Below the pieces are notes generated by a model that did no database searches, was not told where the DNA came from, and saw nothing but the letters and a program-made list of their open reading frames with translations. Made by a program: the position numbers and the translations under genes. 25,552 nt of DNA from a virus. Of this stretch, positions 7,037 through 13,425 are shown piece by piece. Within the stretch, counting starts at the first letter, position 1. Each line of letters begins with the position of its first letter. The DNA lies in IMG/VR virus record IMGVR_UViG_3300008117_000267, positions 1-25,552 of that record. One strand, written 5' to 3'.

Positions 7037-7659
7037 AAATCTATACAAACAGACCTAAAAACAATTGGCTATCGCCCTATACGATTATAGAGAAGGTAAT
7101 ATTTTGGCGTGAAATTGATTATGATGAGCCATTCGTAAAAAACATTCTCAAATATACCAAACTAGGTTGGTTTTGTGATAAACTTCATACCATTCGTAGC
7201 TTCATAAACCGTGATATAAAATACATTCATATTGATCCATGGGATGCCTGGTCAATTGAACACACCCTATCACCGATTATTCTACCTTTACTTCAAGAGC
7301 TCAAAAGAGTGAAGCATGGTGCACCGTTTATTGCTGATGAAGATGTACCAAAGAATTTAAGAGTTGGTGCCAAAGGAACAGGCAATTCAGATGTCCATAA
7401 GCTATTTGAAGATAACGACAACACCTTCTTTGAGCGTTATGATTATATTTTAGATGAAATGATATGGACTTTTGAGCAGTTATCTATGGATGACCATGAA
7501 GCTCCATTCTATGACCATACCGAATCAAGTAAAGAACCTGACCTCAATAAATCAGTCCGTAAGCTAAAAGTAGACCGTAAGGGATTAAAGGCTCATAATG
7601 CTCGTATTCAAAACGGGTTAAGATTATTTGGTAAATATTACCGTAGCCTCTGGGATTAG
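7033..7659 (+). CDS. Conserved marine-phage protein of unknown function
   Basis: 208 residues. A YIHIDPWDAWSIEHTLSPII motif and the following HGAPFIADEDVP segment belong to a protein I recognise as common in T4-like cyanophages and pelagiphages, but with no known role. An acidic mid-region (FEDNDNTFFERYDYILDEMIW) precedes a basic C-terminus. It is coupled to thioredoxin by ATGA. Confidence 0.75.
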   Translation: MKIYTNRPKNNWLSPYTIIEKVIFWREIDYDEPFVKNILKYTKLGWFCDKLHTIRSFINRDIKYIHIDPWDAWSIEHTLSPIILPLLQELKRVKHGAPFIADEDVPKNLRVGAKGTGNSDVHKLFEDNDNTFFERYDYILDEMIWTFEQLSMDDHEAPFYDHTESSKEPDLNKSVRKLKVDRKGLKAHNARIQNGLRLFGKYYRSLWD

Positions 7660-7660
7660 A

Positions 7661-8224
7661 ATGTTAAAAGATGAAATTGAAGAATGTCTATTACAAAAGC
7701 TAATTTATCCTGATGATACTCAATTATACCAAAGAGGAATAGCTGATAAGATTGAGCAAGAATGTAATAGAATATTAGTCAATTCATTCAATAAAACAGA
7801 GTTAGCCCGAAGCCGTAGAAGTGTTGAAGATATAACAGTCAATGATTATTATGTTGACCATAAGACTTCCGATGTATCCCTAAAATTTAAGATGCCAAAC
7901 CTAATTAGCATTGATAGGCTAAAAAGGTTAGATAAACCTCTTCTATATAATTTTGTCAAGTATGATAGCCATCAAAAGAAAATATTGGGTATAATGGTGC
8001 TAGATGTTTATGAATTGAATTGGGAACACTTAAAAATAGAGAATTTAGGTGCAGGCCAATTACAGATAAAGAACATGGAAGACTTCTATCAATCTCCAAA
8101 ATCTAATATATCAAAAGAAGAATGGCTCAATGAATTACACCAAAACGCCATCTCATTCTATAATAAATTATTAGGCAAGACACAAAGACGAATCCAGGCA
8201 TGGAAAGTTAGTTTGCCTCAATAA
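7661..8224 (+). CDS. Hypothetical protein, possible PD-(D/E)XK nuclease fold
   Basis: 187 residues from the ATG at 7661, just after the upstream stop; an in-frame GTG at 7628 would overlap the previous gene by 32 bases. The region VEDITVNDYYVDHKTSD followed by basic MPNLISIDRLKRL could be the D...xxK core of a restriction-endonuclease-like fold (compare phage-encoded restriction-like nucleases), but the motif is loose. Treat nuclease activity as a guess. It ends the block before a new promoter-like element. Confidence 0.65.
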   Translation: MLKDEIEECLLQKLIYPDDTQLYQRGIADKIEQECNRILVNSFNKTELARSRRSVEDITVNDYYVDHKTSDVSLKFKMPNLISIDRLKRLDKPLLYNFVKYDSHQKKILGIMVLDVYELNWEHLKIENLGAGQLQIKNMEDFYQSPKSNISKEEWLNELHQNAISFYNKLLGKTQRRIQAWKVSLPQ

Positions 8225-8244
8225 AACGATGGTTATGATAGGAT
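8213..8244 (+). promoter_or_regulatory. Promoter-like element before the metallophosphoesterase
   Basis: TTGCCT (8213-8218), 15 bases, then TATGATAGGAT (8234-8244). The same arrangement, TTGCC plus 15 bases plus TATGATANNAT, occurs at 12068 and 15094, each just before a gene, so it is probably a real phage promoter class rather than chance. Confidence 0.55.
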
Positions 8245-8250
8245 AGCCCT

Positions 8251-9024
8251 ATGAAAATCGCCTATTGTTCCGACCTACATTTAGAGTTTGCCGACCTCAC
8301 TCTGACCAATGAAAACCAAGCCGATGTGTTGGTGCTCGCCGGTGATGTATGTGTAGCGAAACACCTCCAAACCAAAGAAGTATTTCAGAATTTTTTCCAA
8401 AGAGTTTCCAAAGAATTTCCAAAGGTGCTCTATGTCATTGGTAACCATGAGCATTATCATTACTTGTTTAATGACACCGTGGCTGACATAGAAGATGCTC
8501 TATTCCATTTACCCAATATCCATGTGCTTGACAATGCAACCATAACCATAGATGACATTACTTTTATTGGTGGTACCATGTGGACAAATATGAATGAAGA
8601 AGACCCCATGACCATAGGTGCCGTTACTGACTTTATGCCTGACTGGAGAATCATCAAGTATTTTGATGGAGTGAACTATCGTAAATATACACCTCAGCTA
8701 TCCATACAAGAGTTTGATAGAACTGTCCAGTATATAAACATTGTGACCAATCCAAAAGACAAGAAGTTTGTGGTGATTACACACCATAGCCCATCATTCC
8801 GATCCTGCCATGAGAAGTGGTCTGGTGATATTGGTAATGGCGCCTTTCACACCAACCTAGATGAGTTTATTACATATCGTCCACAGATTAAGGCCTGGAT
8901 CCATGGACATACCCATGACCCTTGCGAATATGATATAAGTACCACAAGAATCGCCTGTAACCCAAGAGGTTACCCTAAAGAGAACCAGCATAACCAATTT
9001 CAATTAAAATACATGGAGGTGTAA
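8251..9024 (+). CDS. Calcineurin-like metallophosphoesterase
   Basis: 257 residues with the full dimetal motif set: Asp8-Leu-His10 (SDLHLEF), Gly-Asp32, Gly-Asn65-His66-Glu67, a His-His pair in VITHHSPS, and Gly-His-x-His in the IHGHTHD segment (residues 218-222). The family hydrolyses phosphomono- or diesters; phage members include lambda phosphatase and 2',3'-cyclic phosphate or nucleotide processing enzymes. The substrate here is not evident. It has its own promoter-like element. It is distinct from the PlcP-type enzyme at 23188. Confidence 0.85.
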   Translation: MKIAYCSDLHLEFADLTLTNENQADVLVLAGDVCVAKHLQTKEVFQNFFQRVSKEFPKVLYVIGNHEHYHYLFNDTVADIEDALFHLPNIHVLDNATITIDDITFIGGTMWTNMNEEDPMTIGAVTDFMPDWRIIKYFDGVNYRKYTPQLSIQEFDRTVQYINIVTNPKDKKFVVITHHSPSFRSCHEKWSGDIGNGAFHTNLDEFITYRPQIKAWIHGHTHDPCEYDISTTRIACNPRGYPKENQHNQFQLKYMEV

Positions 9025-9025
9025 T

Positions 9026-9262
9026 ATGACCAAACAATTAGACCTATTCAATAATGAGATAGAACTCCAACAGATAGTCATAGACCTACACAATATTGCT
9101 CGTAGGGTAGAGAATAATGGTAATCCAGATGGAATAGGGTATAGTATTAGAAGTATCGCTGATAAACTCAATGAATATAGTAGAGTAAAGGCACTTAAAT
9201 ATAAGTTAAAAGAGTCCATAGAAGAATTCGGTGAGGTATATCAAGAGCTAAAAGATGAATAA
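9026..9262 (+). CDS. Hypothetical alpha-helical protein
   Basis: 78 residues, highly charged and helical, ending KLKESIEEFGEVYQELKDE. A strong GGAGGT ribosome binding site lies 8 bases before the ATG. No family recognised. Its end overlaps the 28-residue membrane peptide at 9255. Confidence 0.65.
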   Translation: MTKQLDLFNNEIELQQIVIDLHNIARRVENNGNPDGIGYSIRSIADKLNEYSRVKALKYKLKESIEEFGEVYQELKDE

Positions 9263-9341
9263 GTATATAATAGATATAATCATTATCGCCATATTAGTAA
9301 TCTACCTAGGTGGACTAGCCCTATCCTTGATGGATAAGTAG
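9255..9341 (+). CDS. Single-pass membrane mini-protein
   Basis: 28 residues, MNKYIIDIIIIAILVIYLGG then a short polar tail. One transmembrane helix fills most of it. It overlaps the upstream gene by 8 bases in another frame and ends exactly where the long inverted repeat begins. Function unknown; similar mini-membrane genes occur at 12533 and 14801. Confidence 0.6.
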   Translation: MNKYIIDIIIIAILVIYLGGLALSLMDK

Positions 9342-9443
9342 GTAATCACCTCATGGGAGAGTATTACCATTGGCGGGCGAAATCCCTGCCAGCGGAAGCG
9401 CTAATAAAACTAGGTGGTAGTATTCTCCCATGAGGTAGTAACC
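9341..9443 (+). ncRNA. Y-shaped structured RNA candidate (long closing stem with inner hairpin)
   Basis: Two 29-base arms (9341-9369 and 9415-9443) pair at 27 of 29 positions, three of them G-U wobbles. The wobbles mean the arms match better as RNA than as a DNA palindrome. Inside, 9371-9377 pairs with 9385-9391 (TGGCGGG with CCTGCCA, 7 bp, loop CGAAATC) and GCG-GAAG-CGC (9392-9401) gives a small second hairpin, followed by an unpaired AATAAAACTAGG. No T-run follows, so it is not a simple terminator. It sits between a stop codon and the zinc-protein gene at 9480, with no open frame. Function unknown: an RNase III processing site, mRNA stabiliser or free small RNA are all possible. Confidence 0.65.
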
Positions 9444-9479
9444 AATCTGGAAAGAAACCACTAGGATCCGTGAAGAAGC

Positions 9480-9776
9480 ATGCCAGGCGTCTATAAGCTA
9501 AAAAATTGTAAGTTTTGCAGTAAAGAACACCGTAAGAAAGGCCCCTACTGTGGCCAGTCGTGTGCAAGTAAAGATAAAGAGCCAACAGAGGCCATGCGAG
9601 AGGCCATGCGCCAAGTGGCTACAGAGTATAACCAAACACCTGAAGCGGCTGCGAAGCGCCGTCAGTTTGGTACATCACTGGCCACTATGAATGGCGATGA
9701 CTTTGCTGTGGATATTCCGACCATACAAGACCTAGACGAGTTACCGCCTGGTTATGACCGTGGAGAGAATTGGTAG
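9480..9776 (+). CDS. Small protein with N-terminal zinc finger
   Basis: 98 residues. Cys10-x2-Cys13-x10-Cys24-x3-Cys28 (CKFC...YCGQSC) looks like a single treble-clef or zinc-ribbon knuckle. A helical, basic middle (EAMREAMRQVATEYNQTPE) and an acidic C-terminus follow. Such zinc-knuckle proteins are frequent in phages but the role here is unknown. It runs head-on into the minus-strand gene ending at 9778 with no terminator between. Confidence 0.68.
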   Translation: MPGVYKLKNCKFCSKEHRKKGPYCGQSCASKDKEPTEAMREAMRQVATEYNQTPEAAAKRRQFGTSLATMNGDDFAVDIPTIQDLDELPPGYDRGENW

Positions 9777-9777
9777 C

Positions 9778-9933
9778 CTAGTAGTCCGCGGTGTCTTGGA
9801 CTTCTATATCGTAATCCTCATCCACTTTGAATAGGTCTTTCAGAGGCATTGTATAAACATCTTTAGCCTCCTTCTCAATCTTCTTTAATTCAGCGTCAGT
9901 TGGTCCACCGACTTCAACATACTTCTTAGCCAT
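9778..9933 (-). CDS. Hypothetical small acidic protein (minus strand)
   Basis: 51 residues, MAKKYVEVGGPTDAELKKIE at the start and an acidic end (DEDYDIEVQDTADY). An AGGAG ribosome binding site lies 6 bases before the ATG. It is the last gene of a minus-strand operon led by the promoter at 10463-10491. No domain recognised. Found by reading the complementary strand between larger genes. Confidence 0.7.
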   Translation of the reverse strand: MAKKYVEVGGPTDAELKKIEKEAKDVYTMPLKDLFKVDEDYDIEVQDTADY

Positions 9934-10010
9934 ACTATCTCCTTTTATTAGTCAAGCACTCTAGGTCAAATATAGGCACCCTAGTTTGGCCTATCTAAAG
10001 CGCTTGAGTA

Positions 10011-10032
10011 ATACCTCTAGCGGTAGAGGTAT
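10011..10032 (-). repeat. Perfect 9-bp hairpin over the stop codon
   Basis: ATACCTCTA, loop GCGG, TAGAGGTAT. It spans the stop codon and last codons of the minus-strand gene 10017-10313. There is no T-run, so it is more likely an mRNA 3'-end stabiliser or weak attenuator between this gene and the next one (9778-9933) than a full terminator. Confidence 0.6.
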
Positions 10033-10313
10033 CCACCAGCCCAATCGGCTATAACCTTAAGCTTTTCAATGTCATTCACAAGGTTAAAGCGAACACCTTT
10101 GGCAGGGCTCTTCCATGATTTAGCCTTGTATAGGTCACCATTGTTTTTATCCACGAAAGCATGGACTGAGCGTTGGTTATTGACCATAATGATTTTAATA
10201 TAGCGGTTACCTTCTTCGGTCACAAAGTTATAATCAAGGGTTGAACCCTTTTTATAGTAGTTGGCCTTTAGAATGGCGCATAGTTGGTTGGTTAGGTCTT
10301 TGATGTTATTCAT
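10017..10313 (-). CDS. Conserved phage protein of unknown function (minus strand)
   Basis: 98 residues. The C-terminal half has a KSPAKGVRFNL motif preceded by VNNQRSVHAFVDKNNGDLYKA, a pattern I recognise from small proteins in many T7- and T4-like phages; it looks like a compact beta-sheet domain. GGGAG ribosome binding site. The start overlaps the stop of the upstream minus-strand gene (ATGA). Function unknown. Confidence 0.78.
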   Translation of the reverse strand: MNNIKDLTNQLCAILKANYYKKGSTLDYNFVTEEGNRYIKIIMVNNQRSVHAFVDKNNGDLYKAKSWKSPAKGVRFNLVNDIEKLKVIADWAGGYLYR

Positions 10314-10432
10314 TCTGCTTCTCCCTTGTAAAGGTCAATACCGAGTATCACACCTGTTTTATTGTAAACAGCCTTAGCATACGCTGTGGCTTCGTTTAAT
10401 GTCTTGAATATCTTACCATCGCAAATTAACAT
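10310..10432 (-). CDS. Hypothetical mini-protein, first gene of minus-strand operon
   Basis: 40 residues from the ATG ending at 10432 (MLICDGKIFKTLNEATAYAK...), which sits 9 bases after AAAAGG; an ATG three codons earlier (10441) is possible but abuts the ribosome binding site. The 'G-K-x-F-K-T-x-x-E-A-x-x-Y-A' pattern is seen in short phage proteins of unknown role. ATGA overlap with the following gene 10017-10313. Confidence 0.65.
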   Translation of the reverse strand: MLICDGKIFKTLNEATAYAKAVYNKTGVILGIDLYKGEAE

Positions 10433-10462
10433 ATTTTTCATCCTTTTCAATTCTATGTAACC

Positions 10463-10491
10463 ATTCTAACATAAAACGGCAACAATGTCAA
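10463..10491 (-). promoter_or_regulatory. Sigma-70-like promoter for the minus-strand operon
   Basis: On the minus strand: TTGACA (10491-10486), 17 bases, TAGAAT (10468-10463), followed by GGTTAC. It is nearly the same promoter as the one before the RNase P-like RNA (14246), including the TGTTAGAATGGTTA core, so both probably respond to the same polymerase form. Confidence 0.82.
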
Positions 10492-10513
10492 GCACTTTTC
10501 GCTAAAAATAAAT

Positions 10514-10571
10514 GCCCTTTAGAATCAAGAGCTTAGCTGGAGCCCCCTATAAGTCATTGATTTATAAGGGC
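10514..10571. repeat. Inverted repeat between divergent promoters
   Basis: GCCCTTTAGAATC (10514-10526) is an imperfect inverted match (10 of 13) to GATTTATAAGGGC (10559-10571). CCCTATAA (10545-10552) also pairs with TTATAAGGG (10562-10570), so the right arm has two exclusive partners. It lies between the minus promoter (10463) and the plus promoter (10581), outside both expected transcripts, which suits an operator. Confidence 0.45.
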
Positions 10572-10580
10572 AAATAATGC

Positions 10581-10608
10581 TTGACTTTTGCCCGGATTGT
10601 GATATAAT
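10581..10608 (+). promoter_or_regulatory. Sigma-70-like promoter for 10639 onward
   Basis: TTGACT (10581-10586), 16 bases, TATAAT (10603-10608) with an extended TGA before it. The first gene starts 31 bases downstream of the -10 box. Confidence 0.8.
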
Positions 10609-10638
10609 GGTCCTGTAAAATTGAGAAGGACAAAGAAA

Positions 10639-10770
10639 ATGAGTTACCGAGAAGAATTAATACTTGAAATAGAAACCGTGAAGGATATCATAGGCATGGC
10701 TCCAGGTGTGGCGCCAGAATATACTGTGATTCTAAACAAGCTTGAAACCAAATTACAGGAGCTAAACTAA
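10639..10770 (+). CDS. Hypothetical small protein
   Basis: 43 residues, helical and charged (MSYREELILEIETVKDIIG start). AAGGAC ribosome binding site. It is the first gene after the promoter at 10581. No family recognised. Confidence 0.65.
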   Translation: MSYREELILEIETVKDIIGMAPGVAPEYTVILNKLETKLQELN

Positions 10771-10771
10771 T

Positions 10772-11089
10772 ATGATGCTAGTAATAAGAACACAGTTCCA
10801 AGAAAACTATGCAGCCCATCAAGGGTTCAACGGAGAGTACCGTTGGAAAATGAAGGGTGGCTCAGAGTATAAGGTGCAAAACCTCCCACTTAATGTTGAC
10901 TACGCTTCAGTTGTGGAGATGGCTGGTGTTGAACATGATAACGAATATACCAAAGAGGCTATCGTGGACTGGTCAGTTGAGCCAGATGACTACCTCTCAT
11001 GGTTTGAGAAAAGCCAGTTGGAATACGAAGGCGCCATTGTGGCACCTGAACCAACCCTAGATTATAACGAGCTAAAAAATGCAAATTAA
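10772..11089 (+). CDS. Conserved phage protein of unknown function
   Basis: 105 residues. The N-terminal pattern IRTQFQENYAAH, followed by EYRWKMKGGSEYKV, recurs in small proteins of many tailed phages (consensus roughly RTQ..ENYG.H ... YWKFKGG..Y.V). It is probably a small beta domain. The end overlaps the next gene by 11 bases. Function unknown. Confidence 0.7.
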   Translation: MMLVIRTQFQENYAAHQGFNGEYRWKMKGGSEYKVQNLPLNVDYASVVEMAGVEHDNEYTKEAIVDWSVEPDDYLSWFEKSQLEYEGAIVAPEPTLDYNELKNAN

Positions 11090-11219
11090 CCTGACCAAAA
11101 AAGAAGCTAACCTAATCATATACTTAGCTAATATGAAGGTGGACACTCCACAATATGCTGATGTAAATCAAGAGCTTAGAGCCATCCTAAAAAAGATTGA
11201 GGAAGCCCTTGACAAATAG
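11079..11219 (+). CDS. Hypothetical small helical protein
   Basis: 46 residues (MQINLTKKEANLIIYLANMK start), resembling short phage proteins with an N-terminal T-x-x-E-x-x-L-I helix. The start lies inside the upstream gene. The end contains the -35 box of the next promoter. Confidence 0.65.
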   Translation: MQINLTKKEANLIIYLANMKVDTPQYADVNQELRAILKKIEEALDK

Positions 11220-11237
11220 GCAATAATATGTTAGCCT
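11209..11237 (+). promoter_or_regulatory. Sigma-70-like promoter before 11266
   Basis: TTGACA (11209-11214), 17 bases, TAGCCT (11232-11237), followed by GGTTATAC. The -10 box is weak, but the flanks (TGTTAG..TGGTTAT) match the promoters at 14246 and 10463. Confidence 0.6.
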
Positions 11238-11265
11238 GGTTATACAATTAAAAAGGATAAAAAAT

Positions 11266-11517
11266 ATGTCAAAAACACTACAAGAAAAACTACAATGGGA
11301 ATTACAATGCTACGGATGTACCGCAGCTGCCATAGATAAAATGGTCAAAGAACAGGCCTTCCCAGGTACGGAGTTGATGTTCGCTGCTGGTATCCTATCA
11401 GATGCTCAAGAAACCATCTCCGGTGAGTATGGCGAACCAGACACCGAGACCGCTCGCCAATTCATTAACCGTGCCAAATACATTATATTCAAACAAATGG
11501 AGAAGGCTCGTGGTTAA
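11266..11517 (+). CDS. Hypothetical protein
   Basis: 83 residues with a CYGC motif (residues 15-18) and a helical body that includes FPGTELMFAAGILSDAQE and EPDTETARQFINRAKYII. AAGGAT ribosome binding site. It resembles small helical phage proteins; no function is assigned. It overlaps the GTG start of the next gene. Confidence 0.65.
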   Translation: MSKTLQEKLQWELQCYGCTAAAIDKMVKEQAFPGTELMFAAGILSDAQETISGEYGEPDTETARQFINRAKYIIFKQMEKARG

Positions 11518-11695
11518 TCCTAATGCAGAGCTAAGGCTCGCTGCCAAAGAAGAAAACGAGAAGGTCATCCAAAACATGTATGATGACCTAGTCCTCCTAC
11601 CCAACCTCATGGCGGATCCAAGATTCTTTGGTCCCGATCCAATAGATTGTGACCCTGGCTGGGTGTGGGAACGGAACGGAGATTTCAATGGGTAA
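11510..11695 (+). CDS. Hypothetical protein
   Basis: 61 residues from the GTG at 11510, which has GGAGAAGG 4-11 bases upstream; an in-frame ATG at 11402 lies deep in the previous gene. A helical N-terminus (NAELRLAAKEENEKVIQNMY) and a Pro/Asp/Trp-rich end. No family recognised. Confidence 0.6.
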   Translation: MVNPNAELRLAAKEENEKVIQNMYDDLVLLPNLMADPRFFGPDPIDCDPGWVWERNGDFNG

Positions 11696-11840
11696 AATGA
11701 AAGAACTGGTCATTGAGGTATTAGAAGCCCTAGAGGTGAACGACTATGAAACGGTGGCCAACCAGTTTGGTATGACTATAGCTCAGGTGGTGCAGATAGC
11801 CAAGGACTATGGGGACATTGACGATGGGCAAGCGCCATAG
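11688..11840 (+). CDS. Small helix-turn-helix-like protein
   Basis: 50 residues from the ATG at 11688 (ACGGAG ribosome binding site); the longer in-frame form from 11649 is inside the previous gene. The segment DYETVANQFGMTIAQVVQIA (residues ~18-37) reads as a helix-turn-helix, typical of small DNA-binding regulators. It stands just before the repeat region at 11937, which could hold its target sites. Confidence 0.62.
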   Translation: MGKMKELVIEVLEALEVNDYETVANQFGMTIAQVVQIAKDYGDIDDGQAP

Positions 11841-11884
11841 TATTGGCGAAAAAGCGTCCAGGACAGTTGGAAGGAGTCCTCTTG

Positions 11885-11980
11885 ATGAAGGTCTATACCT
11901 CTAACATCTTTTTGACAGCTATACAAACGACTTATTGTCCAGCGAATTTCGCTTTTCATTTAGAGGATCCTTACCACTAA
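11885..11980 (+). CDS. Possible leader/mini-protein overlapping the first tandem repeat
   Basis: 31 codons from an ATG with a strong AAGGAG ribosome binding site 8 bases upstream. The C-terminal part (CPANFAFHLEDPYH) is encoded by the first tandem repeat. A good ribosome binding site is the only support; the peptide resembles nothing I know. Confidence 0.4.
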   Translation: MKVYTSNIFLTAIQTTYCPANFAFHLEDPYH

Positions 11981-12072
11981 TATACTTTATGTCCAGCAAA
12001 ATGCACTTTTCATTTCGTGGATACTTACCCTTATCCAGGCAAATTACGCTTTTACTTTCGTGGATACTTGCC
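11937..12072. repeat. Three tandem ~40-base repeats
   Basis: Copies at 11937-11975, 11991-12029 and 12033-12072. Copies 1 and 2 match at 32 of 39 bases; copy 3 differs by one inserted base and about seven changes. The shared core is roughly TCCAGC, AAATnnCGCTTTT, then TTTCGTGGATACTTACC. TCCA and TGGA at the ends can pair. Copy 3 ends in the TTGCCA of the promoter at 12068. The 265-base stretch 11841-12105 holds these repeats and the possible mini-ORF, nothing else. Confidence 0.8.
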
Positions 12073-12099
12073 ACAAATTTACTATGGATATGATAGGAT
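12068..12099 (+). promoter_or_regulatory. Promoter-like element after the tandem repeats
   Basis: TTGCCA (12068-12073), 15 bases, TATGATAGGAT (12089-12099). The arrangement is the same as at 8213 and 15094. The -35-like box is part of repeat copy 3, so the repeats may control this promoter. Confidence 0.55.
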
Positions 12100-12105
12100 A
12101 CTACT

Positions 12106-12357
12106 ATGACACAAGACTTTATATTTGATGACCCGGACTTAACCGACATAGAGCGAGCCGTCTATTTTTCAGAGATTCTCACTCAAGGGTTCAAGAATGT
12201 ACCTCAAAGGCGTCAAGAAATCATCATGGACCATATAGTGTTAAAGACACCTAGGCGAATGATTGCAGAAGACCAACAGAGGTGTGAATCGGTTATAGCT
12301 CAACAAGAGGCCAAAGGAATATATCAAGCTCGTGAAGCGATAAAGAGGATGCTATGA
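12106..12357 (+). CDS. Hypothetical helical protein
   Basis: 83 residues, acidic N-terminus (FIFDDPDLTDIERAVYFSEI) and a basic, helical C-terminus. The start follows the promoter-like element by only six bases, so the mRNA is nearly leaderless. No family recognised. ATGA overlap with the next gene. Confidence 0.65.
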   Translation: MTQDFIFDDPDLTDIERAVYFSEILTQGFKNVPQRRQEIIMDHIVLKTPRRMIAEDQQRCESVIAQQEAKGIYQAREAIKRML

Positions 12358-12536
12358 CAGAACCAGTTAAAAAAAGATACACCATAGAGTTATCAGAGAC
12401 CGATATGGACTTACTCTATGACGCCTTAATGTTTATACAGGACCATTGTAAAGATGATGGACAGGCTCTATACACTACAAAGGATTACAATAGTTTAATG
12501 GATTCATTTAATAATATGATAGGAGTTTCAGAATGA
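12354..12536 (+). CDS. Hypothetical small protein
   Basis: 60 residues (RYTIELSETDMDLLYDALMF near the start), one beta-strand followed by helices, a layout often seen in short phage proteins. Coupled by ATGA on both sides. Function unknown. Confidence 0.65.
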   Translation: MTEPVKKRYTIELSETDMDLLYDALMFIQDHCKDDGQALYTTKDYNSLMDSFNNMIGVSE

Positions 12537-12625
12537 AGTTTGGTAAAATATATCTTATAGCGGTATTATACACCGTTGCGGTTGTATTAAGTGTGAAGTG
12601 TATCCATTTCATATTAGGAGCATAG
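12533..12625 (+). CDS. Single-pass membrane mini-protein
   Basis: 30 residues: MKFGKIYLIAVLYTVAVVLS then a short tail with one Cys. AGGAG lies 8 bases upstream. One membrane helix. The start overlaps the upstream stop. Function unknown. Confidence 0.6.
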   Translation: MKFGKIYLIAVLYTVAVVLSVKCIHFILGA

Positions 12626-12626
12626 T

Positions 12627-12986
12627 ATGATATTAACAAAAGGTGTCTATTACATTGGGGATTTGTGTTATGTTATGCACAATGAATGGGACGAAGTGTG
12701 TGACCTCACACGAGGTGACCAATACCCTAACGAAGGTCAGTTTAGGCTATCAGACGGAAGACAGTTTGCTATGTTTCATACTGCCTATGGTGATGGTGAA
12801 TACTATGATACCCAAGGTCGTGCCTACTGTGTGGACTCTGGTAGTATAGGTTGTATTAAAGTGGATAACCTCACGGAAGAGGTGGACGAGAACCTAGGGA
12901 ATGTGGTGGAAATGCCCCATGATTTCTACTGTTATTCTGATAGTAAGACCATCTTCTTTGGCCATGTGGTGATTGAAACTGAATAG
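12627..12986 (+). CDS. Conserved phage protein of unknown function
   Basis: 119 residues. The N-terminal GVYYIGDLCYVMHNEWDEV and the central FHTAYGDGEYYDTQGRAYCV followed by DSGSIGCI are hallmarks of a beta-rich protein I have seen widely in tailed phages and plasmids. No biochemical role is known. AGGAG ribosome binding site upstream. Confidence 0.75.
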   Translation: MILTKGVYYIGDLCYVMHNEWDEVCDLTRGDQYPNEGQFRLSDGRQFAMFHTAYGDGEYYDTQGRAYCVDSGSIGCIKVDNLTEEVDENLGNVVEMPHDFYCYSDSKTIFFGHVVIETE

Positions 12987-13016
12987 GAAAAATTTTCGTA
13001 GAATAAAAGGATTAAA

Positions 13017-13277
13017 ATGAGTTATATTGTATTGTTTATTGCGTCATTCTTTTTGGTGGGACTTCTAGGTCTCCAAAGTAAGAATGTCCAGCACTCAAGG
13101 TATCTGGCAGCAGCCACTACTTCCATGGCGATTTCTATCTCTAATTTTATATTTGTGAAATCGGTGGCTGTGGGTGGTTATGATACCTTGATTGTGGTGA
13201 TGGTCGGTGGCGCTTCGGGTATTATGGCGGCGATATATGCCCATGACCACCATTTAATGAAAGGAGATAAAAAATGA
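13017..13277 (+). CDS. Small membrane protein
   Basis: 86 residues with three hydrophobic segments (residues ~2-20, 30-48, 55-74). A basic loop follows the first helix and the C-terminus is His/Lys-rich. AAAGGAT ribosome binding site. No family recognised. Confidence 0.68.
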   Translation: MSYIVLFIASFFLVGLLGLQSKNVQHSRYLAAATTSMAISISNFIFVKSVAVGGYDTLIVVMVGGASGIMAAIYAHDHHLMKGDKK

Positions 13278-13405
13278 AGCTAAAAACTTTTCTACGGAAC
13301 ATCTATATTTCCATGGTAATGTATACCAATAATCTATATAACCTATGGGAATTAATTTTTGTGTTTTGTGTTGGGGTTGTATTTGGTGGATACCTTCTTT
13401 ACTAA
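13274..13405 (+). CDS. Small membrane protein
   Basis: 43 residues with one hydrophobic helix near the C-terminus (LIFVFCVGVVFGGYLLY) and a basic N-terminus. AGGAG ribosome binding site inside the upstream gene; ATGA overlap. Function unknown. Confidence 0.62.
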   Translation: MKLKTFLRNIYISMVMYTNNLYNLWELIFVFCVGVVFGGYLLY

Positions 13406-13425
13406 AAAATAGGGAGTAGTAGCTG

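Noticed and set aside
11824-11904. 26-codon ORF MGKRHSIGEKASRTVG...
   Set aside because: No good ribosome binding site, overlaps both the HTH-like gene and the better-supported start at 11885.
11937-12072. CRISPR array
   Set aside because: Only three imperfect copies with unequal, very short gaps (15 and 3 bases) and no cas genes.
11919-12149. Minus-strand 76-codon ORF over the tandem repeats
   Set aside because: It reflects the open nature of the repeats on the complement; no ribosome binding site and it runs into the 12106 gene.
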